NCBI RefSeq assembly: GCF_019649055.1
Contig: NW_026570532.1
Span: 1 to 58,177 of the forward strand
Direction of reading: 5' to 3'
Length of the DNA: 58,177 nt
Source: Paramacrobiotus metropolitanus
Taxonomy: Eukaryota; Tardigrada; Eutardigrada; Parachela; Macrobiotidae
In this document: piece after piece, positions 46,087 through 56,785 of the stretch
Layout of the letters: every line of letters starts with the position of its first letter
Position numbering within the stretch: the first letter of the stretch is position 1
Made by a program: the position numbers and the translations under genes
The notes under the pieces: model-generated
What the model was told of the DNA's origin: nothing
Seen by the model: only the letters and a program-made list of their open reading frames with translations
The model's database searches: none

Positions 46087-46088
46087 TA

Positions 46089-47026
46089 CAGAGGGTTATT
46101 CAGCCAAGTGTGTTCACTTTTTGAAAAATTTATATTTAGTCCCCACATGATCATATTGCTTTTCTAGATATTTTATCGGATAGCCACAACATTCAGCCGT
46201 AATAAAAATATGATTAAGTTTAGATTTCATTACCCTTTGACACAAGAAAAAATTAAATGCCTGACAGACATGTTGCCAACAGTCGACCAGTTCAGGTTCA
46301 GCAACTGCCGTGCCTTTGAATAAAAAATCCCTTAAAATTTTGGTTCATGAACTATTTGATCGAAAACGTGTCAGGGGTATTCAGCAAACATTTTTCTGTT
46401 GGATCAACTAGTTTTTTTCACGACTGGGAAGCAGCCCCGGTCGGGTCGGCACTGCGTCCCGGGAGCACCATCCTGGTTCGGGATGAAGGTTTCTTCCCCG
46501 CCTGGCTGGAGCCACGGAACGTTTTTTGCAAACAATAGACCCTTAAAGCGATCAATAAAGACCTCCGCTACAGCTCTGGTTTGTGGGAGGACGAAAAGGA
46601 TTGCTGCATTTCGGTGTGTAAGGATTCGCACAACGGGCATGGTTCCCGCGGGTTTGTTCCCTTTTTCGCGTTTTTTCCAACCGTTCCTACACACTCAACC
46701 GGGAAAGCATTACATCGATTTCCCCATAAAATAATCCGGATCATCGTTTTTTCAAGTTGTAAACGTGTAGATTCGAGAAACGCACTTGCCTTTTGAAACC
46801 AGCCAAATAAAAGCGAAATTTCGACTGGTCAAGAATTTGAAGTCGAAGTCTTCTGGTCAACAGCCGATAAGGAATGCCTATGAAGCTCGATTCTCACCAA
46901 AATTTGCAAAAAATAGTCAAACTATTTTGTCGTTTTAGTAAAATGTTTACGGCGACAATCCAACTAAAAGCCGATTTATAAGAATTTTTTTTCGAAAGTG
47001 AACACACTTGGCTGAATAACCCTCTG
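46089..47026 (-). mobile_element. Tc1/mariner element, full length but inactive
   Basis: Perfect 32-bp terminal inverted repeats at 46089-46120 and 46995-47026 (beginning CAGAGGGTTATTCAGCC) flanked by TA on both sides (46087-46088, 47027-47028), the target duplication of Tc1/mariner. At 938 bp it is slightly short for an autonomous copy. Minus-strand transposase remnants are visible: a VFIDRFKGLLF segment and then PNQDGAPGTQ, corresponding to the QDGAP motif holding the second catalytic Asp. Frame breaks and stops follow. The perfect repeats suggest fairly recent movement by a transposase supplied in trans, while the internal coding region has decayed. Confidence 0.85.
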
Positions 47027-47028
47027 TA

Positions 47029-47854
47029 CATGCTACCCAGTGCGCGTGGCAGAGTTTAATGTACAGCGTTAACTGGCGGCATGGTATAACTAACCTTCAT
47101 TCATGTTAATGAACTCAACTTCTTCGTCTTGCTGTCCGGTTCGGTGATTTCTTGATCTTTCGGTGAGGCGAGCTCGGTCTCCTATGTGAAATCCGTTGGT
47201 TACTTTTTCAATGCCACTGTGCGAATCGCGAATAATTTTTCGGGTTTGTCGAATCTGAAAATATCAGTTAATTTCTGTAAGAAACAGCAGTACAAATTAC
47301 GCGGTGCTAGATCTGCAGTCACACACAAATTAACATATGACGTATATTGGATTCTTGAAAAATACACTCAATCGAGCGAGGAAATTGGACCATAAAGATT
47401 TCAGAACTATCATTCGGATCAAGAAACAAGCAAATTTTTCAAAAAACGTTTGAGAAGTACTGTTCATAGCGAAGTTTGTGGATGGAACATCCGCCGCCTT
47501 GCCTTTACAACATACGGCAATTCTGGAAGTCGCACACGCGTACGCAACAGGTCATAATCCAGCGTGGCACGATGACATAATTATATATGCACATAGCAGT
47601 TACTGTAACTAATTGTAAATGCAGTAGTGCAGAGTAAATAAGCCGATAATGTTTTCCATCGTAAGAAAGAAGACTTTTTATTGAAAGAAGATTCACTCTT
47701 TATCAGAATTAATTAAACATTCATTACTTACTAGAATACATCAGTCTGCAGACCTTTTGTAATTCAAAAATATGGAATTATTATCATTAAGAAAAGACAA
47801 TTCTATTATTCTATGTACAGTACGCATCTGTACATAGTGTCACAATGAGCAAGA
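47029..47854. other. Non-coding stretch
   Basis: No supported gene. A 69-codon plus frame at 47186-47395 has no recognisable motif. Confidence 0.45.
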
Positions 47855-48387
47855 TTATAGCAGGCTAATAAAGTAACACATTAATTCAACGCCGGTTGAC
47901 AGTTTTCTCTTCCCGAACAATATAATTACCCCGCCAGGTGCTGAACATGTGCTGCTTGAAGCTTGATAGATTTTCGGTGGTCCGTTTCCATTATTTACGT
48001 ATGTCATAACAGACGTCGCGCTGTATGTGTGCGCTAAGACATTTTGCTTTCGCACGCTGTTCCGCATTATGTTGTCCTGTTAAGCAGAAGCAACAATTAC
48101 TAACATACGATGATACGTACTACAGTGCTTAACATGATGCAAATTAAGCCCAAAGTTTTGTTAATGTTGTCCGTAATTGGCATTGCGCTTACAATTTCAT
48201 CAAACATAGCGTCCATTCGTTCAAATGTGGCCATGAAATCATCCTGGAAACCGACAGGAACAATATCTTTAACCTTAACCGACTGACTGCGCTGCAATCG
48301 TGAGAAGTGGTTATCCGACGCTCTGACACTAAGTGGAAAAGTTGCGATATCGAGATTTCCAGGAGTAGCAACTTGGCTGTGGTCCAT
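47855..48387 (-). CDS. Possible two-exon gene, hypothetical protein with one hydrophobic segment
   Basis: Minus strand: exon 1 from 48387 (MDHSQVATPGNLDI) to about 48119, then a GTACGT donor, an acceptor CTTAACAG near 48077, and an in-phase continuation to a stop at 47855. Exon 1 contains a charged stretch DDFMATFERMDAMFDEI followed by a short hydrophobic segment (LGLICIMLST). Exon 2 is polar (QNVLAHTYSATSVMTYVNN) and then contains a C/S-rich stretch. I recognise no family. Phase agreement and composition are the only support, and the isolated position between a mariner copy and an AT-rich desert makes it doubtful. Confidence 0.3.
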
Positions 48388-51300
48388 CTATAAATTTAGA
48401 AAAGCATCAGCGTAATTTGTGACTTCACGTCCAAACCTTTGCCGTTAGTAATTGGTTAGAGCTTACAAGCAAGAATCAGACTTGGTGTACGACTACTGAA
48501 AGTTTGAAGTAAATGCTTATTAGAGATGAAAGCGCTACCGTCTTTAAATAAACAGTATGTCTATAATCCCGCGCTTGAATCCCACAATAAATATCAAACT
48601 GCAAATAAATTGAAAGCTATTTATATCTTCTGATGTAGGAATAGAAAGGTTTATGCTCATAATTTAAAAATATGTGCGTAATTTCAGATTTTTAATTACT
48701 GAAGGCATAAATGAAGGGAGGTAACAGTCTGTAGATAATAATAGACATTTGAAAGCCGGCGTTTCTGCAATCCCTCGTGTTTCATCACCACATCTCGTCT
48801 TCACACCGGCATTTTGATAATTTACATGTATTAAAAAGTGATACGTATATGGACTACTCTACGTATTATATAAAGCATACGACAAAAGACTAATTAATGT
48901 ATATTTCACTCGTAAGCAGCTACTCTAATATTAAGCGGTAAATGCGCTTATGTGTGCGTGTTTAATGGCATAGAAATATTTTTGTCCATATTCCTTCGGG
49001 GCAAATCGGCAAGGGCAAATCGGCAGTACATCGCAAGTAAATGCGATTAATTGACAAATATAAGTCTCCCGGGCGCCAGGTTATTTATCTTTCTAAAAAA
49101 GTGCTTGCGGTCTACCTCAATCTACAGGTATACTGTACACAAACCCTTATAAAAATCACTTTTGCCGATGACTAGGGACATTTAGTAATTATGTTATCGC
49201 CTTATCAGCCTTTTATAACAATCTATTGACACATCATGCTGTTCGAATAATTCCCTCAAAAAGTTTGCCTGTAACATTCAGTAAGCACAGCATGCCGCAT
49301 CACTAAAAAGCGAGAAAATGGTTGCGATAAGTTAACATAAGCGGACGATAAATCGTAGCGTAACTATATTTATTTTATTTTGTTCTTACAATAGTTTGTT
49401 TTGCGTACGTGCCGGTAATATAGCATAGAAGTATAGGTGGATTTATGTAGGTGTTTTTGCTTCAGTTAATGGTAAGTTTGCGAATAGGGAAGGCATATGT
49501 ATGCCGATGATACAATACAATACATCTACCACATGCATGGCGATTTTTCAGTTTCAAATAATATATATTGTACTTATTACTTATCGTTAATACAGAGCCA
49601 TTTATATCGTAAATCGTGAAACACTGAAATCAAAGACAAATTAGAGGAAACATCGTTGTAAATTTCCGTATGCGTACACAGTAACGGTAAATATGGGCTC
49701 TCGATCACGATAGTTAATTTGATTTTGTACAATTTTTTTACATCAAAGATCATATGCTTCAAATACTTATTATTACCTACCGACTGTTACCCCCTGCAAT
49801 CTGCATTTATGCCTTCAGTAATTAAAAATCTGAAATTACGCACATATTTCTGAATTAAGAGCATCATCGTGATTAATGATAAGAAAATTATTGCGTAGCG
49901 GTTTATAGTTTATACTGCATTAACATAACTTAATGCAAATTTACCTGCAAAAATACGCAGCATTAATTTTAGCATTATTTTGTTTAATTTTAGGAATTTT
50001 AGGAAACACACTTACGTCTGTTACTTCTTGCAGTATCCGATAGGAAAGCTCTTTCACCAATCAGAAATACAGATATGGCTGGTCCGCTTACAGATTAAAG
50101 CAGAAGTATCCTAATGGAAATAGATTTTGCTTTCCATGATGAGTATTCCGTGCAGTGTGCTGCACTACTTTCAGCTCACATTAATTATCAAACCTGAATC
50201 AAATCACTGTTTATTATGCAAGGTATCTATGTATGATAGTGCGACGCTTGTAAATGCAGATTGCACAGTATAGCATCGCAGGCTAGCGGATCCGTGGTTG
50301 TTGTTTCTTATGGTGTGGAAAACGATCACCACCATTGGGATAATTATATTAAGGAGAAATATCACAGACTTGAACGATATCTGTAATAATTGTTAATATT
50401 TTCTGTGCAGCGTTCCTTTGTACAATGTATTCGCAGTAAATTTATTCCACTGTACCGTTTGTACCGGTACCGGTTATACGTGAACTTAAATGCCGTAAAA
50501 ACTAACTGGTAAGACGTCATCAACTGCAGTACAACTATAGTGCTAATTTTACAGTGAGATCTGGCCCACTGTTTATACTGAATGAGGATCGAGGCTTTGG
50601 TATTGGCCACCAGTGTAAAGCGTTATTATTATGTACAATATATAAATGCGTGTTAGTATTAATACCACTGTCGGAAGAGTACGAGTACCATAAAAAAACG
50701 TCAGAAAGGCACAGTTAATGGTAAAAACATATAGATATATTTATAGATATAAAGCAGTTACTGTACAGTGCAGTACTTGCACGTAAAGGCGGGGTAGAGC
50801 CATATACGTACTACAATACATTTGACCACACATGTGTAGTGCCTGTGGACCGGTATGGACCCGGTATGGTTGGAACAAAATAATTAACGACCAACAAAAT
50901 GAAGCAGTATAATAACTGAGATTAATAATTGAATCAAAATTTCTGCAACCCTAAATATCCATATATCCATCTCAGTTATAATATGATGACGATCCTTTTC
51001 ATTGTGATAGACTGATAGAGATATGCTCGTTTAATTCAGAGATAATACATTTCGGGTTTTAATAACTTTTCTGAGCGAATTATTAAGCTTTGTGATGGGT
51101 AATTCTGCATTGCTCTATTCAGCTTGCGCCTTGCATAATATTTATATACAGGCGTAGTTTGTACAATTTTACTTATAATATAATTATTTGAGCAGCGTTT
51201 ATCGTTTCCCTACTCGTACAGTTTATGGAGATCTAGAGACAATACCCTTGGTTTATATCTATTTCTACTTGTATACTCGTAGTCTCGTACCAAAATTTTA

Positions 51301-51900
51301 GACAATCATAATATCCCATTTTACATTGATTAATCGTATTACGGGTTCACAGTTTATTGACTGTATTTACCGCGGTATGGGATTACTATTACCGTCCCGA
51401 TACCACTGCAGCGGCTACCGTCATCTTTAGCAGGCAATTTTCTTTGCATTACTGGACTACGTTAAACTAGTAACCATAAGCACTATTATTATAATCAGTA
51501 ACTTTTAAATATCTATATTAGCAGAATTTCCTGCTGCTTTTACTTATTTACCATCGAATATTTACAGAACACTCGACCCCTTGAATTTGTGCCATTCATT
51601 ATTTGTTTCTGTACGTCGATATAAACAATCATGCAAAATATTTTTATGCTCCAATCAAACATTGCAAAAATGTTGCAGCTACCCAAAGCCGATAAAAAAA
51701 TACTGACATCCAATTTGCTTGAAGTTTGGTTTATTATTTTCTTCTCAAGGCAGTCCAGTTAACCTGTCATATAATCAAACAACCATAACTGTACGTATAA
51801 GATACACAATCAACCATTAAGAGAATAAAAAGCGTTCACGCTTGCCAACATTTTAAGAACCACAACAAACAAAAGACGGATACCGACTCGCACACATCGT
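48388..51900. other. AT-rich gene desert
   Basis: About 3.5 kb with no frame longer than about 80 codons, no family motif, no tRNA and no clear repeat element. GTAC-containing simple sequence (GTACAGTGCAGTAC near 50765, GGTACCGGT near 50465) recurs as elsewhere in the window. It may hold regulatory DNA or an old transposon that I cannot recognise. Confidence 0.5.
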
Positions 51901-52906
51901 TCAAAATTTCGCTAATTGCGCTTGAATCTTTTTGGTTATGCTTGGGAGAAGTTTGATGTGCGTTTCCGCACACGATGCCACACACGCATCGAAACCGGCG
52001 GACATTTTTGCAGAGGGCTTTTTAGTGTCTTCACCTCTGTCCCGCATTTGGTCGTGGCAGTCCATTACGCAGCGTTCAATCCGACTCTGAAAACATGAAA
52101 CGAAGTTCAGAACTTCGGAAGCGGTCAGTCATACATTTGCAGTCCTTTAAATCCCCATTGTAGTTCCAGTTCGATTAATACGGGCGGTACTACCGTACTA
52201 TTGACAGTTTTGATACTGCATCCCGCATGTCGAAAAAGGCCTCATTTTACAAATACAAATGCTGTCTTCGAGAAATGTACGAAATAAGGTTCTAAAAACG
52301 TTTCCACGACTGTACCAAATGAATGAAATACTGAAAACTGATCTCAAAGAAAATACAAAGGTTAAGCAAACAATATTCCAAACGCATGCAGCATGCTACA
52401 CACAAAAAACGTTCCAGCCTAGTTAAAAAAAGCGAAGGCATCAACACATCTTTCTTCTAGAAGTTAGTAAGTTCTTCGACGATTGCACGGCCGTCGACTC
52501 AACATGAGTACCTGAAAGTTAGACAACTCAGCAGCCAAAATATCCTGGCTATTGGCAACGGGTTCCATGCACTTGCCAATGCAATTTTGTCGAACCTCCA
52601 TCGAGCTGCGAGTATCATCGCAGCATGAAGCACAACATTTAAACGCCTGACCCTGCAAGCGACAAGATGTCGTTAACGTTAGTGTATCTTTCACGATGTT
52701 TATCCAAAACAAAGAACTTCCGTGTACAAGTTAAATAAACGATGGAAGAACGGAAAACCCCGAGGTTCGTGAAAGCAAGCAAAACTGCAAAAGCAGCACG
52801 AAGAAAAAGCACGAAACGATACCTGAACTTTTCGCAAGTGACTACTGTCCACTTCAGTCAACATCTTGTTCACTGCATCTTCCACTTTTCTCTGTGCTGC
52901 TTCCAT
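51901..52906 (-). CDS. FAM136A: FAM136A-like mitochondrial protein
   Basis: Small CX3C-type protein found in mitochondria of animals and plants; the molecular role is not established. Three minus-strand exons in phase 0: 52906-52823, 52652-52512, 52086-51901, giving 136 aa (human 138). The amino end MEAAQRKVEDAVNKMLTEVD is helical. Then follow FKCCASCCDDTRSSME, NCIGKCMEPV, RIERCVMDCHDQM and ACVASCAETHIKLLP, a series of paired cysteines matching the family in number and spacing, then the conserved end with PSITKKI. No defects. The start Met aligns with the family start. Confidence 0.92.
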
Positions 52907-53298
52907 GATGGACTGAAAGAATTTTCGTTTACGTTTAACTCAAAACTCACAATTTCTGAGAATACGTGCGCCGTGAAGGATGGCTTGCGAAAAGCGTACG
53001 GCTTGGTGGTGCACTGGTACTTAAGCCGAAACGTTTTGAAATCAATATGATATTCTAACTAACTTGTATCGAACTAAAGCGAACGATAACAAGATAAGTT
53101 TCGCAAATACAATAATTTAAGGAATGGCGAAATATAGAAGTATAGAAATATAGTAAATTTCAACAAAATTTAACTCAAAAGTCAAAAACCAAAATTTAAT
53201 TTTTACAGTATTTTGACTATTTTCAATCAATTTTTCAAGCTTGTAAAATGTAACCGTACAACAACCCAATCGCAAACCGCAAGGCGGTCACCAGTTTA
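52907..53298. other. Non-coding stretch upstream of FAM136A
   Basis: No gene recognised. It should contain the FAM136A promoter. A short GGCGG-containing piece just left of the MITE (53282) may be a remnant of a related terminus. Confidence 0.4.
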
Positions 53299-53659
53299 GG
53301 CGGCGTTCAAATATTACGTAACACAAATTTTCCGTTTTTTCACCACCCCTACCCCTTGTAACAACGCGTAACAAATTTTTGGCATCCCCACCCCCCATAA
53401 GTCGAAAAAATTTTCCTACAAATTTTAATAGAAAAATCACAGACAGTAGGGGAACGTTTGGGAAGAATACACTTTGCAACACTCGAGTGTTTTGTACGCT
53501 CCTGAAGAAATAAGATAAAATATTTCAGCTTTATCTTCAATGGTGCCCAAATGTAACGTAACATGCTGGCCACCCACCCCCTACCCATGTAACAAAGCCG
53601 TAACGCTTCGGCCAGACCACCCCCCATCCATTGCCGTTACGTAATATTTGAATGCCGCC
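53299..53659. mobile_element. Harbinger-like MITE (361 bp)
   Basis: Inverted termini GGCGGCGTTCAAATATTACG at the left and the complement of GGCGGCATTCAAATATTACG at the right (one mismatch), extending to GTAAC, flanked by TTA on both sides (53296-53298 and 53660-53662). A TTA/TWA target duplication with GG-starting ends fits PIF/Harbinger-type elements. The interior holds several CCACCCCC / GTAACAA repeats in both orientations and no coding capacity, so movement would need a transposase from elsewhere. Confidence 0.7.
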
Positions 53660-53662
53660 TTA

Positions 53663-54003
53663 CTCGGCGTCAGGGTTTTCGTGTACGTATGCGCTACTCG
53701 TAGTGGTAAGGGCACCCGAAAATTCAAGTCCCCAAAATTTTGCCTTGGCTCGTGGCCCTCAAGCTAAAGGTTTAGTACAGCGCTAAATCGGCCTAAATGA
53801 TATGATTGATATCAAATTCATTTACTCGAAATTTTTTCAGATTTTATGACAAAATTTAGAATTGGAGTGGGTAATTAAATACTATACTGATCCTTTAGCA
53901 AAACCTCAGAAAGCGCTTGAACGGCTTGATGCTCTGAAGTCCGTGTTCTGAATAGCTTGACGTTGTTAATTTTGGACTTCTTTCCTGTGAGTGCCCCGTG
54001 ACA
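53663..54003. other. Non-coding stretch upstream of the prefoldin gene
   Basis: No gene seen; probable promoter and 5' UTR of the downstream gene. Confidence 0.4.
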
Positions 54004-55226
54004 ATGAGCGTGGGTTTAGGACTGATTCCGGGCATAGAAAAAGAAGTAGAAGAGTTGGAAAAAATATGCAGCCCTCAAGGAATTCGTAGAGGTACCCCAC
54101 TGGTAAGACGTATGCCTTTTTCACGCATGCCTGGATGTCTGACCGCACGGTGTTATATATTTAGAACCGTGATGATATGGTCGAAAAACTCACCACTGCC
54201 GAAGCACTCAATCAGGTCGCCACGGCACAAGAGGTGAGACGACGACTTAAATATTGCACGGAAGAGTCGGGAAGACAGAAGAAAAGATAGCACTTTTTCG
54301 TTCGTGATTATATTTTGATAGCTATACGCAGCGCCGCTCGCGTTCTAGGTGGTTATGACTGCATGGAAGGATGTGGAGGCAAATGTTCAAATGAAACGTA
54401 ATAGGTACGCTGTTTATTAAAGGGAAGATTATTGCCGGTGATGGGTAGCTATACACTGAAACAGTGTACTTGTAAAGTGTACTAGTAACTTTATTTGCAA
54501 AGAGACGCAGTTTCATTGGTTTTAGTTGTATCTATCAAGTTCGCGTTTGTTTTCCAGACTCAGAACTTTAATCGTACACTGGCAGGCGATGCTGCGTACT
54601 ATAGAAGAACTGAGGAAACAGGTAAAAACCTCAATGGAATTTCGTATGCGGATTTTTTCCGACCGGGGTCGTTAAAATTAAAAATATTTCCAGCAAAACG
54701 AGAAAACAGTGCGGTACGTGATAGGCCATCAGATGCAGTCAAGAGCTGCCGTTGTTCCGGATGGAAAAGTTGTTTTGGACATAGGAGTACGTACAAGTTT
54801 GGGATATTATTGTGCGTGATCAGTTTTCGGTGACGGTGATTTGTTTGGTTTTGCTCAGGCCAACGTTTATGTGGATTTTTCTTACAATGAAGCCGACGAG
54901 AGGTTGCAGAAAGCTCTTTCTCTTGGTAAAACATGTTCCGATCGCTTGACAAATTGCCTTGAAGAGTGCAAACGCAATATTGTGATTTCTGAAGTCAGTA
55001 AGTACAATAACAGTAACTGTATTGTTGAGTTCATCTTACTTTTGCAACTTGCGTGGGTTAAGTTCTAAATAACATGCGGTACGAGTGCTCGTAGCTTCCG
55101 ATCTCACGGTCAGTGAAATAATTCGTTATATCTAAAATAAGAGGCGTTTTGTTAATTTCAGATTTATCCCAGTTGCACAATTATTCCGTGGAAATCAGGG
55201 ATACATTGTTGAAGCGGGCTGGATGA
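54004..55226 (+). CDS. VBP1: Prefoldin alpha-type subunit, VBP1 (prefoldin 3)-like
   Basis: Subunit of the prefoldin hexamer that delivers unfolded actin and tubulin to the TRiC chaperonin. Seven exons in phase: 54004-54102, 54165-54233, 54349-54404, 54558-54621, 54694-54786, 54859-54997, 55162-55226, giving 194 aa (human VBP1 197). The architecture fits an alpha prefoldin: an amino helix (DVEANVQMKRNRLRTL ... IEELRKQQNEK), a beta-hairpin region (RAAVVPDGKVVLDIGANVYV) and a carboxyl helix starting at NEADERLQKALSLGK. KVVLDIGANVYVDFSYNEAD aligns with VBP1 KVCLWLGANVMLEYDIDEAQ. The related UXT also has a VVPD motif at this place, so UXT is the main alternative; length and the GANV motif favour VBP1. 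No defects. Confidence 0.75.
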
Positions 55227-56785
55227 ATGTCGGATATCCATTCAGCCATGCATTCTTGGAATTCATTATTTCCTCGTGGACCTTTTAAAGTTTCACACAA
55301 TTATGACATCTTGAATTCGGCCATTGTTTTTGTATGCTGGGGATTGCAAATAATTTTCTATGGTGTTTGCGGCTTCAGTAAAACGTTTTAGAAATATATC
55401 TTTGGTTGTTGAAGCATCACAACCAATAATATTTATTTTCAGCTAACGTTCTTGGTTTATCTAACGAATTAATTCGAGATCGACCAAATAAAACCTTGAA
55501 TTACTCAACTTGACTGTGGACCTGTGGTATCATAAATTGCAGTATGTACTTTGGCTTAGAGTAAGAGATTTTTACGTTAAAAGCAGGTTAGTATTTGTAC
55601 TACAGTACTTATATGGTAAGTATTCGTCCTTACAGATGTACATGTTGGTACGCCTTAGTACGAACATGCCACATTTAACATTTTTCCACGAAATATTTGC
55701 ACTATAAAATTAGAGGCTTGAAGAATACGATTTGTAATTCCTTGTCTCCTCCTTTGCGTGGGAATTGGGCGATTACAGATGGTGGGATCGCATGGTTGCT
55801 GGCCCGACCGGTCGGTGAAGACGAGATCGCCTTACAGAGGACATTCATCCAAATTTACATTTTATCTGACAAGTAAGTTTGGTATGTTTCCACGCTGGAC
55901 TTCTATGCTAGCCCGCTGGCATACGTAGATACTCCGTCGCGAGTGCCTCGCTAATATCCTGCCATAGAAGTATCGTCTCGACGTCTACCAATTTCCGTGA
56001 TAAGGGGAATGGTTTCCTGTCCGAATGGTACAAGCGTTTCGAAGCCCAGGGGACAGTACAGGTAGTCATGGCACTTGTGAGTGGTATTCCGGAAAGCTGC
56101 TTCAAAAGAGGTCCAAATACAACACTTCTGTGTATTGCTTTTTTCTTTTCCCTGATTCTGCTTCCGCCAAATGTGCATACTTATTGTATCATTTCCCTGA
56201 TTCTGCTTCCGCCAAATGTGCATACTTATTGTATCATGTAGTCGCAAACTCACTACCAGTACATTTGCAAGTCATGAGTGTGATCTGTTGCCTATCTGCT
56301 TAGTTTGATCACAGTGTTCCATAGGAGAATTATAAACTTACTTACTGGCAATAGTTCTACGATGGCATACCATTACTTGCAGGTTGATGAGTTTGCCATG
56401 GTTCTTCGACAACGGACAACTGGCCGGACCCTGGGCAGCAGCCAAAAATCCCTAAAAATTGGCGTGATTTAAAGGCTCGTACACGTGCATGAGGGAGCAG
56501 GTTACGTGAGGCCAGTCTTTAATCGGCCTGGTATGAGTAAAGTTATACGTACACAATATTTTTATTTCGATAAAAAAGTAGTGTAATTAACGTTACCACT
56601 TTTCTGTTTTAGTTTTCTGCTTCTGGCAGTTTAGCGACTGCTCAGCGAAAACGCAACAAAATGATTCCCGTCTAACATTTGTTCTTTGTTTATAGTATAG
56701 AGCAGTATCGGCCACTAGACTAAATATTCATGCGCTGCTCAGCCTGTCAGTAATATCCAACTGTTTGGCTGCCTCAAGCATCGCA
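55227..56785. other. Intergenic stretch with a 45-bp tandem duplication
   Basis: No supported gene. Frames between 55700 and 56300 have no family resemblance. At about 56151-56240 a 45-base unit (beginning CCCTGATTCTGCTTCCGCCA) occurs twice in direct tandem with one or two differences. It presumably also includes the TRAPPC10 promoter. Confidence 0.5.
56151..56240. repeat. 45-bp tandem duplication, two copies
   Basis: Two adjacent near-identical 45-base units, each ending TTATTGTATCAT. The period is a multiple of three, so a frame through it shows a duplicated FPDSASAKCAYLLYH peptide, but no gene is otherwise supported there. Confidence 0.9.

Noticed and set aside
46399-46734. 111-codon plus-strand frame
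   Set aside because: Antisense to the mariner transposase remnant.
55760-55870. Peptide YRWWDRMVAGP resembling a piece of a T-box domain
   Set aside because: No further T-box motifs on either side and stops nearby; coincidence.
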